A stretch of 59,145 nt of DNA from positions 372,951-432,095 of the forward strand of contig KV419415.1 of NCBI GenBank assembly GCA_001630475.1, given 5' to 3'. Below the pieces are notes generated by a model that had not been told where the DNA came from, did not search any database, and saw only the letters and a program-made list of their open reading frames with translations. Shown one piece after another: positions 10,642 through 21,074 of this stretch. Both the position numbers and the translations under genes were made by a program. Position 1 is the first letter of the stretch; each line of letters opens with the position of its first letter. Source of the stretch: Sistotremastrum niveocremeum HHB9708 (lineage: Eukaryota > Basidiomycota > Agaricomycetes > Sistotremastrales > Sistotremastraceae).

Positions 10642-11345
10642 ATGTCTCTTGAGTACACCGCCAAGCCAGGAGAAGTCATTCTCACATTCGACGGCGACAG
10701 TCCGACGAAAACGAATATCTTCTCATCGACTCACTCTGCTACCGAACCTCTCTATACCATCCATCCAGAGTATCAAAAGTCTCTCGGATGGCACAAAGCT
10801 ACGATTATTCAGAAGGCGGCTGATGCAGGCTCGCCTGCTCATCTCTTGGCAACGATTCAGTATAGGTCTCTCACAGGCGATCGAATCGCTTTCAACACGG
10901 AAGAGAAGACATCCCCCATCACCGTGGAGAAGTACCTTCATGGGAAACTCTCACATTACGAGTGAGTCATCGAGGATCATACCGTCGAGTGAACTCACTG
11001 ACTCACTTCTTCTACAGGGAGTTCGCGTTCGAAGACGACAAGGGAACGAAGTACAAGTGGCACTCCGTCGACGAGCACACTACGCCCAAGGTCGGATTCG
11101 CCGAGTTCACTCTGTTCCATTCTCATAATTGTCCTCAGCTTTACCTCGCCGAAGATCTCAGCACTCCGATCGCAGAGCTCCATTCTCACGGCCTCAATCC
11201 CTCGCATGCCCAGCATTTCCACTCGAAATCTATCCTTGTATTGAGCCCTCAGGCTGTGGAGATCCAAGACCAAATCATCGTTTCATTCATATGGCTCCTT
11301 AATAAGAACGAATCTTGGTTAGCTGATCCTGCCAATGTTTCCTAA
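10642..11345 (+). CDS. DUF6593-like protein, copy A
   Basis: Exons are 10642-10961, 11018-11090 and 11139-11345. The first intron (10962-11017) is GTGAGT...CAG in phase 2. The protein starts MSLEYTAKPGEVILTFDGD, has ATIQYRSLTGDRIAF and ITVEKYLHGKL in the middle, and ends with a beta-rich IQDQIIVSFIWLLNKNESWL. This is the pattern of DUF6593, a common Agaricomycete family of unknown function and about 200 residues. There is no signal peptide or membrane span, so it is probably cytosolic. The second intron (11091-11138, 48 nt) is inferred from copy B. Here it lacks an in-frame stop, so a 16-residue insertion is an alternative. The two genes are tandem duplicates. Confidence 0.75.
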
Positions 11346-12271
11346 TCTGTAGAGTTGTAGATATACAAGCAATCTAGACACAACATACCGCTACGACAGT
11401 GTACTACTTAGGAAAAGTGGTTAACATAGCTCTCGATATCTTCGTCCCGGCGCTAAATGAATAAATTGAATGATTTCGCGGTCCCGATTTGCTGACGTAA
11501 TCTCTATTTTCTTGTGCTCAACCACTACCTAGTAACTCAGCAGCCTGAGTCGACCCGGATAGATCAGCCTGGAGGGCCATTCTGTCTATGCAACGCTCTC
11601 CATGCTGCGTAGTACGCCGCCATTGAACGCCGGCTACAACGTCTATGACTGCGGATTCAAAGTGGCATGCGCACGGCGCTCTCTGACGGGAAGCCTCCCA
11701 AAGGGCTAGCTGATTGAATGACTGCAAGTCTCACGAGTCCGCGATGATATATTTCCCCATGAACCGTGCCTAGCTACCTCCGCAGTACCCTCTGAGTGCG
11801 TCGATTGATCATATCCTGAGCTAAATCTAGCTGTCGATATCGGTGCTTCATGTGATACAACATTTGACACGACCTATCTTGGGAACTGGCTGTTGATGAG
11901 AAAGCAAGATCTCCCAATACTTTCCTTTCTGGTGTCTCGCTTGTTGAATGGACTCATGCTCATCCGATAACGAATCGCAGGCTCACAGTCTCACAGTCGG
12001 CTATCATTGAATCAAAGCAGGTCTCACTATGGGCTCATTTGCTCCCATGCTACAGTGGCGTAAACTGGGCTCGTATCGAAGTTTGCTCTCGCATACTGCC
12101 AGTGCGTCAAGCTGGCTGTCTGGTCTTTGATTCAATCGGCTCTGCGATAGCTTGCGCAATACCGTCCTATGGAAAGAAGATAGGACACTGGTTCGATCTT
12201 CGCATTTGGCTTCGGTCTGGAGGCGTAATATGTTGATCCTTATATCTGTGCCTGAGTTACCCCACCATGGC
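11346..12271. other. Intergenic between the DUF6593 copies
   Basis: No supported gene. The frame at 11518-11727 (-) has no family resemblance. Confidence 0.4.
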
Positions 12272-12436
12272 TCAGTTCACACGTGCTTCCATTGCTTCCT
12301 CCGTGGCTTGTGTGAATGAACCGACGATCTCACACGCCTTATCGACCTGATCTTCATTGTCGTCCGCTACTTCGCTGTTGAGCATACTCGCAATCCACAT
12401 GGATCTCTGCTTCCAATAATCCGCCAGGACCATTCT
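12272..12436 (-). CDS. Possible small ORF or exon fragment, divergent from DUF6593 copy B
   Basis: From the ATG near 12434 the minus strand encodes about 54 residues of protein-like composition (MVLADYWKQRSMWIASMLNS, then acidic and Ala/Glu-rich) to a stop at 12272. The start lies about 155 bp from the ATG of DUF6593 copy B, head to head. I see no homologue. It may be a genuine small gene, the last exon of an unrecognised gene or a chance frame. Confidence 0.2.
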   Translation of the reverse strand, partial: RMVLADYWKQRSMWIASMLNSEVADDNEDQVDKACEIVGSFTQATEEAMEARVN

Positions 12437-12441
12437 AGAAT

Positions 12442-12463
12442 TCGAATCCCCGCGTGACACCGT
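12442..12463 (+). promoter_or_regulatory. Conserved upstream block of DUF6593 gene B
   Basis: TCGAATCCCCGCGTGAC followed by ACCGT ends 126 bp before the ATG, at the same spacing as in copy A. A second shared word, CCTGTCAC, follows in both (10527-10534 and 12486-12493). Confidence 0.5.
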
Positions 12464-12588
12464 TGTTGCTACGTTCGGCTCTGTACCTGTCACGCTTTCT
12501 AGCAAGCTATTTGTGCCATCTCATGCCGTTCGTATGAGTGCCAGAGATCTCTTCTCAGTCGCACACATCAACCTCACAATCGATCACC

Positions 12589-13287
12589 ATGTCTCTGGAT
12601 TATACCACCAAACCGGGAGAAGTCATCTTCACGTTCATCGGCGACGACCCTTCCAACACAAAGATCTTCTCCTCTGCTTATTCGGACACCGAACCTCTGT
12701 ACACCGTTCATCAAGAATTGCAGCACTCGCACGGATATCACAAAGCCACCGTGATTCAGAAAGCATCTGAACCTGGTGCACCACCCCATGTCTTAGCCAC
12801 CATCCAATATCGCAATCTGAGTGGAGATCGTATTGCCTTCGATGCTGAAGCTAAAACATCTCCCATCACCGTCGAGAAATATCTGCATGGTAAACTCACC
12901 CATTACGAGTATGTCACTCCTTCGTCTCCATCTCGTTCTTCAGCCCTGATCATTCTCGTAAGGGAGCTTGCATTCGAAGATGAGCATGGAAAGAAGTATC
13001 AATGGCACGGAGATCATCCTCACATTCCCAAGGTAAGATCATTAATCCTGTATAATATATAATTTGACTGGATGCTACAGCTTTACATCGCCGGAGATCT
13101 CAGCACTCCGATTGCAGAACTCCACTCGCGAGGTCAAAATCCCGATCACCCCAAACAATACGATTCCAAGTCGATTCTGGTGCTGGCGCCTGCGGCAGTA
13201 GAGATTCAGGATCAGGTTGTGGTCTCATTTTTATGGATATTGAACAGGACCCAGTCCTGGTTAGCTGCGCAAGTGAATCTTTCTTAG
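12589..13287 (+). CDS. DUF6593-like protein, copy B
   Basis: Exons are 12589-12908, 12963-13032 and 13081-13287 (198 residues). Introns of 54 and 48 nt are both GT-AG. The protein starts MSLDYTTKPGEVIFTFIGDD and follows copy A along its whole length (ATIQYRNLSGDRIAF; VEKYLHGKLTHYE; LYIAGDLSTPIAELHSRG; VVVSFLWILNRTQSWLAAQ). Intron positions and phases are identical to copy A. The second intron has the same length but clear stops and a strong GTAAGA donor, so it must be spliced here. Function is unknown. Confidence 0.8.
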
Positions 13288-13797
13288 AGCAGAGCTCGAC
13301 GCCAAGCTCTCGTCTTATGTATGATCGAAATATCACGCTATTCTGCTACTGCCCAACAAATCTGGTTGTGATTGCGCTATTCCGAGCTCCAGACGCCAGC
13401 AAGATCTGGTAGTTTTAGGAGGTGTTTATGGACTTATAGTGGGCGGAGAATTATTATAGCAGATATAGACGAGTGTCCGCTGATCGGGTATGCTCGTTCA
13501 AGAGTCAGAATGCAGCATGCGAACTTCCGATAAGACTTCTGTATGACACGATAAAGAATAGGCGTGTTCATACGGAGTCAGATTGCGCTCAGTGCATGAA
13601 ATCGATTCAGAAGCACGCGTAGAATCGGTGATGCACCAGGTAGACGAAGGGTACCGGTCTGATATCAAACAGAAGAAGAGATTAAAAGTTAATACTATGG
13701 ACAACATCCTCTGCAACTCCCAACACCATAATAATCCACCCCGTCTACTCCACATAACCCTCCGAAATCAACCGAAACCACAGGACGCCAGATATCT
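13288..13797. other. Intergenic, convergent 3' flanks
   Basis: Lies between the 3' ends of DUF6593 copy B (+) and the LRR/PP1 gene (-). No gene seen. Confidence 0.4.
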
Positions 13798-16700
13798 TTA
13801 GGACCCATTGGGTGACTTGAGATTGTCGGTCGACGAGCTCCTCGACCTCGACAATCTCACAGATGGCCTAAAGAGATCGATCGGCGACGACGACTTCGGT
13901 GATGCTGTCTGTGGTGACGTGGCTTGCGGAGATAGCGGATGCTCGTCTCGAGGTCTACTGCCGATGCCCACCCCGAATTCATCAATATCATCGAGAAGTT
14001 GTCGCTGAGGTGGACGCTCGACCTGGGCTTCCAGGAGCTGATTACGATGACGTCAGCCCGAGTGTTGACGAGGAGAAATCGATCGTTGAAAGGGAGACTG
14101 ACCTCGATGCGCAGCTCCTCGCCGGCGTATTCACCCTCCATCTCCTCTGGACCCAGGAGTGCTTGACCTTTGCGGAATATCTCGCCTTCCTCTTCCACCC
14201 ATTGTCTTGACCTGCAAAGAGCTTTATTAGGCAAAGAAAACGCGCAAATGAAATGTGTCGTCATACCGATCCATTGGGGAGGGCATGGTATCTTCATCAA
14301 TGTGTTCAGGGTCAACGATTGGCATTCCTCCCATCACCAACTTCCTCGGACCACCAGTTTCATGCACCTCAGCGCTGTCCTCCTCATCTGAATCCGCGAT
14401 TGAGAAGGTAGGGCTAAGAACTTTCTCAATAACTTCAGGCTCGGGCTCTTCGACGGCCTTTCCTTTGCCCTTATCAACGCGTGTTTGCGGTAGAAAGGGA
14501 GGCGAGGAAGGGGGGGATGATGGAGGGGATGATGCGAGAGTCGGAGTGACTGATTGCGAGGTAGTAGAGGACAAGGAGGGTTCTTCGTCGGGCTCCTCGG
14601 TGAGGTCACCGTCGAGATGTGCATGACCATTAGCAATCGGTGAGTTGCGCTCAGATGTCTTGGTAGAGATGGATGCTGCACTGCTCTTCCTGCGCATAGG
14701 TCCCGGGGGCCTCTCTGCGAACTGGGCCAATAGCGTGTTGATTTCGTCGTTGAGGGAGAGCATGTCTTCCATGAGCGTCGGGTCAGTAATTGAGTCGATA
14801 AGGTTAGCGAGTTGTTCGAGGATGGAACGACTCCGTTGGCGAACATCGGGAGGCAAGTCGGGTCGCGGTGACTTTGTCGCAGATGACGATGACGATGATT
14901 GAGAGATTAGGCGCGCAAGTTCGTCCCGTGTCTCTTTGGCGACTGCGATGGAATCCATGATCGACTAGCGATATGCACTTCAGAAGATTGTTCGGGAAAG
15001 CAGAACGGTCGTTATCATACCTTGATGCCGTCCCCATGCTTAATCGTCTTCGCCAATTCGCTCTCCTCAATCATAGCCCAAACACCCTTACCCAACCCTC
15101 TCCCATTCACCGAGCTTGCCGAACTCGACGTCCCCGGCCCACCGTTTTCCTGTACTTCCTTCTGCTTCAAATGCTCTTCAGCTGCCTCAGTATTCCGAAT
15201 GCACGACCCGAGGATTTCCCTGCACAGTCTTCAATATCACAATCAAGGCCAAGGAAGAGAAATAATATATTCGATTGTACTGTACCTTGCCAATTCTTCG
15301 TGTCCGGGAGGGATGTTGAGATCGAGACAACGCATGACGAAGTTCTTGGCGAGACCGGCGTTGAGTGCTTGAATGCCTTCCATGTCAAGGGCTGGGTTCG
15401 CCGTGAGGTCGAGATGGAGGAGAGAGTTTGATGAGGGCAGGAAGGACGCGAGTGCAGTCGCACCGGGTGAAGCTAGGCCTGTTGCGGAAAGGAAGAGACG
15501 CTTCAGCGAGGTATTGAGAGTGAATGCAGAGCGGAGGGACATGATCTGCGTCACGTTCAGCTTCAAAATGCGTGTTTGTAAAGGCAAAGACATACCCCGT
15601 CAAGAGTCGGGCCACAGCATGGATTCCGGCTCAAGTCTAGCGTCTCAAGGCAGGAGTTGTATTTCTGAAGTGTGTGAGGACAGGCCTTTCACCGAGGAGC
15701 AGACAGCCCTCACCAATGCTTCGGCAATGGACACCAGTCCAGCTACATCAATCTTGTTTTCACTCAGATTCAACACTTTCAACGTCCGATTCCGTTTCAA
15801 AACTTGCGAGATGTATGTGATGCCACCCTACATTTTATGAGTTTCGTAGCCAATGTCATCGTCAAGAATTACCTACCCGTATATCATTCCCTCTGAGGTC
15901 CAGAGTCCTCAATGACCCAATCCTCGGTAAAGCGTCTAATGCTCTAATATTATCCAATAAAGCAGCACTAGGGCCTCCATGCGGCGTCGACGGCGTCGCA
16001 GGTGAAGGCGAATGAAGAGGATACCGCGTCACATCGCTCGGGGCACTTCTACTTCCTGCGGGAAGAGGAGCAGAAGCGAGGGGTTTGGGAGATAAAGCGG
16101 GGCTCTGGGGAGGAGTGCCTGCATTTACTGAAACAACGGGTGAAAGTCCATGACCTTGGGCTACCCTTCTCGCGCGTGGGATATAAGGTGTATAGGTCGT
16201 TTGTTGGTGAGGTAATGAAGCTGGATGACGCGGAGGTGGTGGTATTGGCTTTCCGGCTGGTGAGACTGGAGACGCGGCAGATGATGGTGCTGGTGATCTG
16301 GGGATTGCAAGAGGGCTGGGCAGATGGTTGAGGGACGAGAGAGGCGGGGTACCAGGCGGCGAAGGCACTGATAGGGATGAATTTGACAAAGATGCAGCAC
16401 CCACTGGGTTGCTGTCCGGGTAATCTTTGATCATAAGTGCCAGAGCTACTGCTCCGGATGCGGCGATGCGGTTATGGCGGAGTGAAAGGTTGCGGAGGGT
16501 AGAAGGTCGAACGGCGTGGGCTGCAACTTTTTAGCGAAACGGAGACATTTGGACTGCTAAACACTCACCGAGGGCTTCTAGAGCACCTGGCTTAAGGTAG
16601 CAGCTATCAATCCGCATCGACAATAAGTTCGGGTTCTTCGGTGTCTCCTCCGTCTCAGCCCCTTCCTTTTGCGTCGCGTCACGTTTCTGTGGCTCAGGAG

Positions 16701-17731
16701 GAGGCACAGGGAAAGACTTGTCAATTGAGGCTGATTTCGGATACGAGGGTGGTGCTGCGGGTAACGCAGCAACAAGCCATTCAATCGACTTCTTATCGAG
16801 ATTGCTGAACGAAATGTCCAGGAATTGTAGTGATTGTGCCTTTAGGCTCGTGAGCAATAATAAAGACATGGCAGAATATACTCACCTTGCCGACATAGAC
16901 TCCTAAAAGCCGCCAGGCGGTCCCTCTTAATTTCCGATTAGAAGCAACTGATAGGAAGGACAAGCTATTGGTGATCAGCAGGGCGTGAAGTAAGGGCTTC
17001 AGGGACTATAATGCAGTCTTAGATAGTTCTGACGGGATTATGAAAGTACATACAGCCTCTTCAAGGTCACATTCTCGCATGACCAGCTTCCGAAGACCCC
17101 ATTCGACGGTGAGAACGTCCGACAGTGCTGATGCACTGAAGCTAGTGAATTGAACGCCAGACAAGTCCAAGGTTCGGGGCTCTTTCGAAGCTGAAGGATT
17201 CTAAAAGAATGTCAATTATAAAGTGAAAGCACCAGGGTCTAGTACGCGACGTACTCTGAAGGCAGCAGAAACTGCAGGCGAAGGCTCCTCTTCGCGACCC
17301 GCACAACACTCCCTATAAAAGCTCTCGACTTTATCAAGACTCCACCAGTCATCTTTATCCTTCAGAAACGAATTTCCGCGAACGACTCTCCGTCTTCGTT
17401 CCTGCTCCTTATCCTCGATACCTTTGATCTCCTGTTTGATCGTCCCGCTGCTCGGAGGGTTCGCAGTGGAGATAGGATACACAATTTGTATTTGAGGCAG
17501 GATAAAATGAGCTCTCTTTAATGGTTCGGATTGCTGAGAGCCTTGTGAGGGGTTAGGCAGAGGAGACGGAAGCAGTTTGCTGAGGGTCGACATTGAGAAG
17601 AATTTTGGAGGAGGCGGTGGTGGTTTTTTGAGGATGGATTTGCCTGGGCGGGATAGGGGGAGGGCGGATGTCGATGGGAGCGATGAGCCCGACGCTATCG
17701 ACGACGACGAGGCCGACATTGCGGTCGACAT
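13798..17731 (-). CDS. Leucine-rich repeat protein, PPP1R37-like protein phosphatase 1 regulator
   Basis: Twelve exons join in phase (17255-17731, 17054-17200, 16886-17005, 16569-16839, 15877-16520, 15714-15827, 15596-15664, 15286-15545, 15021-15219, 14267-14964, 14103-14211, 13798-14037), giving 1115 residues. All introns are GT-AG, 44-64 nt. The N-terminus has GKSILKKPPPPPPKF, then KRAHFILP, a relaxed RVxF site for PP1, and an aromatic helix (WWSLDKVESFYRECC). This order (KRVxFP, then W..V..Y..C) is that of human PPP1R37. Ribonuclease-inhibitor-type LRRs follow (LRTLDLRGNDIR; LKVLNLSENKIDVAGL; LETLDLSRNPCCG), interrupted by a long Pro/Ser loop encoded by exon 5. The C-terminus is a helix (LEQLANLIDSITDPTLMEDM) plus acidic and Ser-rich disorder. 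The likely role is targeting and restraining PP1. Confidence 0.8.
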
Positions 17732-18038
17732 CGTCGCTGGTCTTGTCGCAGCCTGCGCTACGCTCTTTCAATTTAGGGAAACTTCGGATGTCGGAGTTGC
17801 CGAGTATAGAACGTCGTCCTCAGCAAGGTAAGAAATAACCATTAAATTCATGCATGCAGCTATATGAGTTCCAGATCTAATTCAAGACCTTTCACCCAGC
17901 AATTACTGACTGTGAATTTTGATTCTTATTTCCTCGAAACTCAGTGATGACATAGTCTTTCAAACTCCGATAACAGTATCGAACATCTCACGGGCGACAC
18001 TCTCAACATTCGCCCTTTGCCCCCTCGATAAGCTCACC
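17732..18038. promoter_or_regulatory. Bidirectional promoter between the PP1 regulator and DOT5
   Basis: 307 bp between two divergent start codons. No clear TATA box is seen on either side. Confidence 0.45.
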
Positions 18039-18989
18039 ATGCCACGCAAAGCAGCAGTCACGTCGTCTGAAACACCAGCAGAACCTCGCCGCTCAACCAG
18101 AGTTGCCTCTTTACCCAAACCCGAGGAACCGATCAAGAAACCAGCCAAGAAGTCATCAGGAGAGAAGCGAACTGCCAGTGATAAAGCAGACGCTGGTGAT
18201 GGTGCAGGCGAAGAAAGTGCGGCTAAGAAGGTATCTTATCACATTTATCTTTCATTTGGGTATGGTCCTTATAGTGATGTGCAGGCTAAGACCACGCCGG
18301 ACGATTCGGAAGAGAAGGATCAATTGAAGGACGACGAGGATGAAGATGCCCCTCAGAAACCCGAATTGGCTCCTATTAATATTGGAGACAGTCTGCCGGA
18401 CATTACACTGAAGAATGAAAAAGATGAGGATATAAAGATCGCAGAACTAGCTGCCGAAAAAGGAGTCATTTTCTTCCTTGTCCCCAAGGCTGATACATGT
18501 TTGTCATTCGAAACAATCTCTGGTATTTCACTCATCAAAAATATTTCCAGCTGGTTGTACTACACAAGCATGTGGCTTCCGGGACTCATATCCCGACTTT
18601 ACTGGCCTTGATTATACAGTTTACTGCTTATCTGCCGACCCACCATCTGCACAGTTGAAATGGCAGACTAAGGTGCGTGTTTTATTGTCCTATAGCGTAT
18701 TTATTGGCGTGCTGACAAATAGTTCACAGAAACACCTGCCATATCCATTAATTTCGGACAAGAAGCGAGTACTGATTACAGCGCTCGGCGCTGGCAAGAA
18801 CGGCAAGACTGCTCGAAGTCATTTCATTTTTGAAAAGGGCGGAAAACTTATCGAGAAGAAGCAACCTGTGAAACCAGCCGAAAGGTTTTTCCTTCTTTTT
18901 TTCTTATGCGATGAAAGGATTTGACTCCCATTTGTAGCCCTGTATTAGCTCTCGCTTTCATCAAGGGTCTCTCTGAGAAACACTCATGA
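18039..18989 (+). CDS. dot5: Nuclear thiol peroxidase, DOT5/PrxQ (BCP) type, with HMGN-like N-terminus
   Basis: Exons are 18039-18230, 18285-18498, 18551-18672, 18730-18884 and 18938-18989 (244 residues), with GT-AG introns of about 50 nt. Residues 1-60 are basic and disordered, with EPRRSTRVASLPKPEEPIKK. After an acidic linker comes the peroxiredoxin fold: IGDSLPDITLKNE, GVIFFLVPKADT, SGCTTQACGFRD (peroxidatic Cys and a resolving Cys five residues later, the atypical PrxQ arrangement), LPYPLISDKKRVL and GKTARSHFIFEKGG. It reduces peroxides using thioredoxin; yeast Dot5 is nuclear. The residue before GCT is Ser, encoded across an exon junction, where Pro is usual. It is divergent from the PP1 regulator. 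Confidence 0.88.
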
Positions 18990-19478
18990 TTTGCGTGTGA
19001 GAGATCTCGAGATCTTGCAACCCGCCTTGCCGTTGGACGCAACTCAGCTGATCTGACAGGAAATGCAGTGATCTGCTTTGTAGGAAAATCGGATGTCTCA
19101 CTATTCCTTATGTATGTGGACCTCCGCAAGGTCATTGTTCAAAATATGCATGTATAACAAGCAAAACACGCCCGAGTTCAATGATGCCCTGTCTCCGCGC
19201 GCACTGCTAAGAATCGACCCCTCTAATCTCGGGAAACCCCGTCCCTGAAGCCGCGCCGAGCTCTCGGAACGGAAGGAGGCGCACGTGATCTCGGGGAAAT
19301 AAAGTTCATCCCGGCGTCACTCGCTTAGCTCTCGTGTCACAGTCGTCGCATCTGAACCGAACATTTCCCCCTCCCTCTCTCCACCATCGTCTCCCGCCCC
19401 CCGCGTCATCCACGCCGCCGCCTCTGCTCGACGTCCCGACACCTCGTCGCGCTCGCCCCGATATCTGTACATATTTGA
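18990..19478. other. Intergenic between DOT5 and the Ala/Lys/Glu-rich gene
   Basis: Holds the 3' flank of DOT5 and the promoter of the next gene. The last 150 bp on the sense strand are C-rich and pyrimidine-rich, as is common before highly expressed basidiomycete genes. No TATA box was seen. Confidence 0.4.
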
Positions 19479-20336
19479 ATGCCTCGGACTAAGAAAGTCG
19501 TTCCGCCTGCTGATGCGGGCGAAGGCGCCACCGCTGCTGCTGGGGCTGAAAGCGCGGAACCCCGTCGTTCGTCTAGGATTTCGAGTCAACCTAAGCCTGA
19601 GGTTGCACCTAAGAAACCGACCAAGCCGCGCGTGAAGAAAGCGGATAAGGAGAAGGAGGCTCAGAAGAAAGCTGAGACTGAGACCGAACCGGCTGCTGCT
19701 CCTGCTGTCGATGCTGTCGATGCTCCTGCTATCGTGACCGAGGAAGCAGTCCCTGAGGCTAAGGAAGATGCACCAGCACCCGAAGTCGCTGCTGCTGCCG
19801 AGGCTCCTCCTCCTATCGAGACTGAGACACCAGCTGTCGAGGAGAAGGTCGAGGCGAAGAAGCCCGCGTCGAAGGGACGGAAGAGGACTGCTGCTCAGAA
19901 GGAGGAGGCCGAGGCTGCTGCTCCCGCTGAAGCTGAAGAAGCCCCGGCTGCTAACGGCGAGGTCGCAGCCCCAGCAGCGGAGCCAGAGTCGAAGAAACCT
20001 GCGTCCAAGAGGGTGTGTATTATCCTTATCCCGTTCATATGACATGCTTATTCGATTCTCAGGCGAAGCCAAGCTCGAAGCCTCCCTCTAAAGCGTCTGC
20101 GAAGCCTCCTTCACGAGCCGGATCTAAAAAGCCTTCATCGAAGGTACGCTTATCCCGACTCTTGTATTATGCTATGACAACTAATCGTGATGCACATTCT
20201 CAGGTCGGAAAGGCTGCTCCCGAGAAAGAGAACGGCACCACTGCGCCCGAGACAATCTCAGAGGAAACCGCAGAAGTGAGTACACACCCCTATCTTTCGC
20301 TTACGCACCCTCATATGCGTCCAGGCTGCCTCTTAA
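19479..20336 (+). CDS. Low-complexity Ala/Glu/Lys-rich nuclear protein with HMGN-like motif
   Basis: Exons are 19479-20012, 20063-20143, 20204-20275 and 20325-20336 (232 residues). The last exon encodes only AAS and a stop after a 49-nt GTGAGT...CAG intron; reading through that intron would instead add about 40 residues. The N-terminus reads MPRTKKVVPPADAGEG and then EPRRSSRISSQPKPEVAPKK, near-identical in pattern to DOT5 next door and like the RRSARLSA core of vertebrate HMGN nucleosome-binding motifs. The rest is repetitive Ala/Glu/Lys/Pro with basic clusters (KPASKGRKRTAAQK; KPPSKASAKPPSRAGSKKP). It is likely a disordered chromatin protein. It could also be an unrelated histone-H1-like protein. 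Confidence 0.6.
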
Positions 20337-21074
20337 CACGCTCCTTGCCAAAGCGACGGACGGCTATACCTTATCATGTATATGCTCAAAGGATCTCTTG
20401 TAGCTGAAACGACTATTATTCAAACGCTCGATAGGTGCCAGGATACACCCATCGAGCCTTATCTTCCTTTCTTTCTTTCAATTATTCTAACCTAGTGTTA
20501 TTTCTTCAATTGATCGTCGGCGCTGTCTGCTCTCCTCGCTATAGCTGTTATGTCTCACCTGTTCATATATATCGTAGATCCTGTGAATAGCGCAGTATTG
20601 TAGTTGTAGGGAAGCTCCTGTTGTCTTTATTCCTTCCTTTCTCCCGCCTTTATGTTCTTTCTTTTTTATTGCCAGCCTTGTGTCATGTCATTGTTGTACG
20701 AATTTTTCTGTGGCAATATATCTAACGATGTTAGTGGGATGATCTGAGACCAGTGCCCAATGCTCAGATCAGATCTTGGGGATCTCGAGATTGGACAAGT
20801 GGATGGCATGGTCGGCTCTCGGCATGACGTGAGAGCTTCTGGAAGCTTGGACACGGACGTTATCAGACGTTATCGCCGTTGATCTCTTTCTCCGACGCTG
20901 CGCTGTCTTCAGCTGCTCTCTTGGCTGCTCTTGGCTGCTCTGTGCGCTGGCCTCATCCCAGACTCACTTTTCGATGATACGGGCAAAAATACTGTCAATA
21001 AGCCGCCATATAATACAAATGCACACGATATAAAGACCGACCGCCCCCAAAAATCGACAACAAAACAACCGTTA
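20337..21074. other. Intergenic, convergent 3' flanks
   Basis: T-rich 3' region of the Ala/Lys/Glu-rich gene facing the 3' end of the NLR gene. The TTGGCTGCTC word is tandemly duplicated near 20920-20940. No gene seen. Confidence 0.4.

Noticed and set aside
14255-14626. Plus-strand frames across the PP1-regulator gene
   Set aside because: The minus-strand model joins twelve exons in phase with consistent introns; the plus frames are opposite low-complexity Ser/Pro coding sequence.
19317-20072. 251-residue minus-strand frame opposite the Ala/Lys/Glu-rich gene
   Set aside because: It is the antisense shadow of a GCT/GAG-rich coding exon, and its Arg/Ser/Leu-rich product has no domain. The plus-strand model has introns and a known N-terminal motif.
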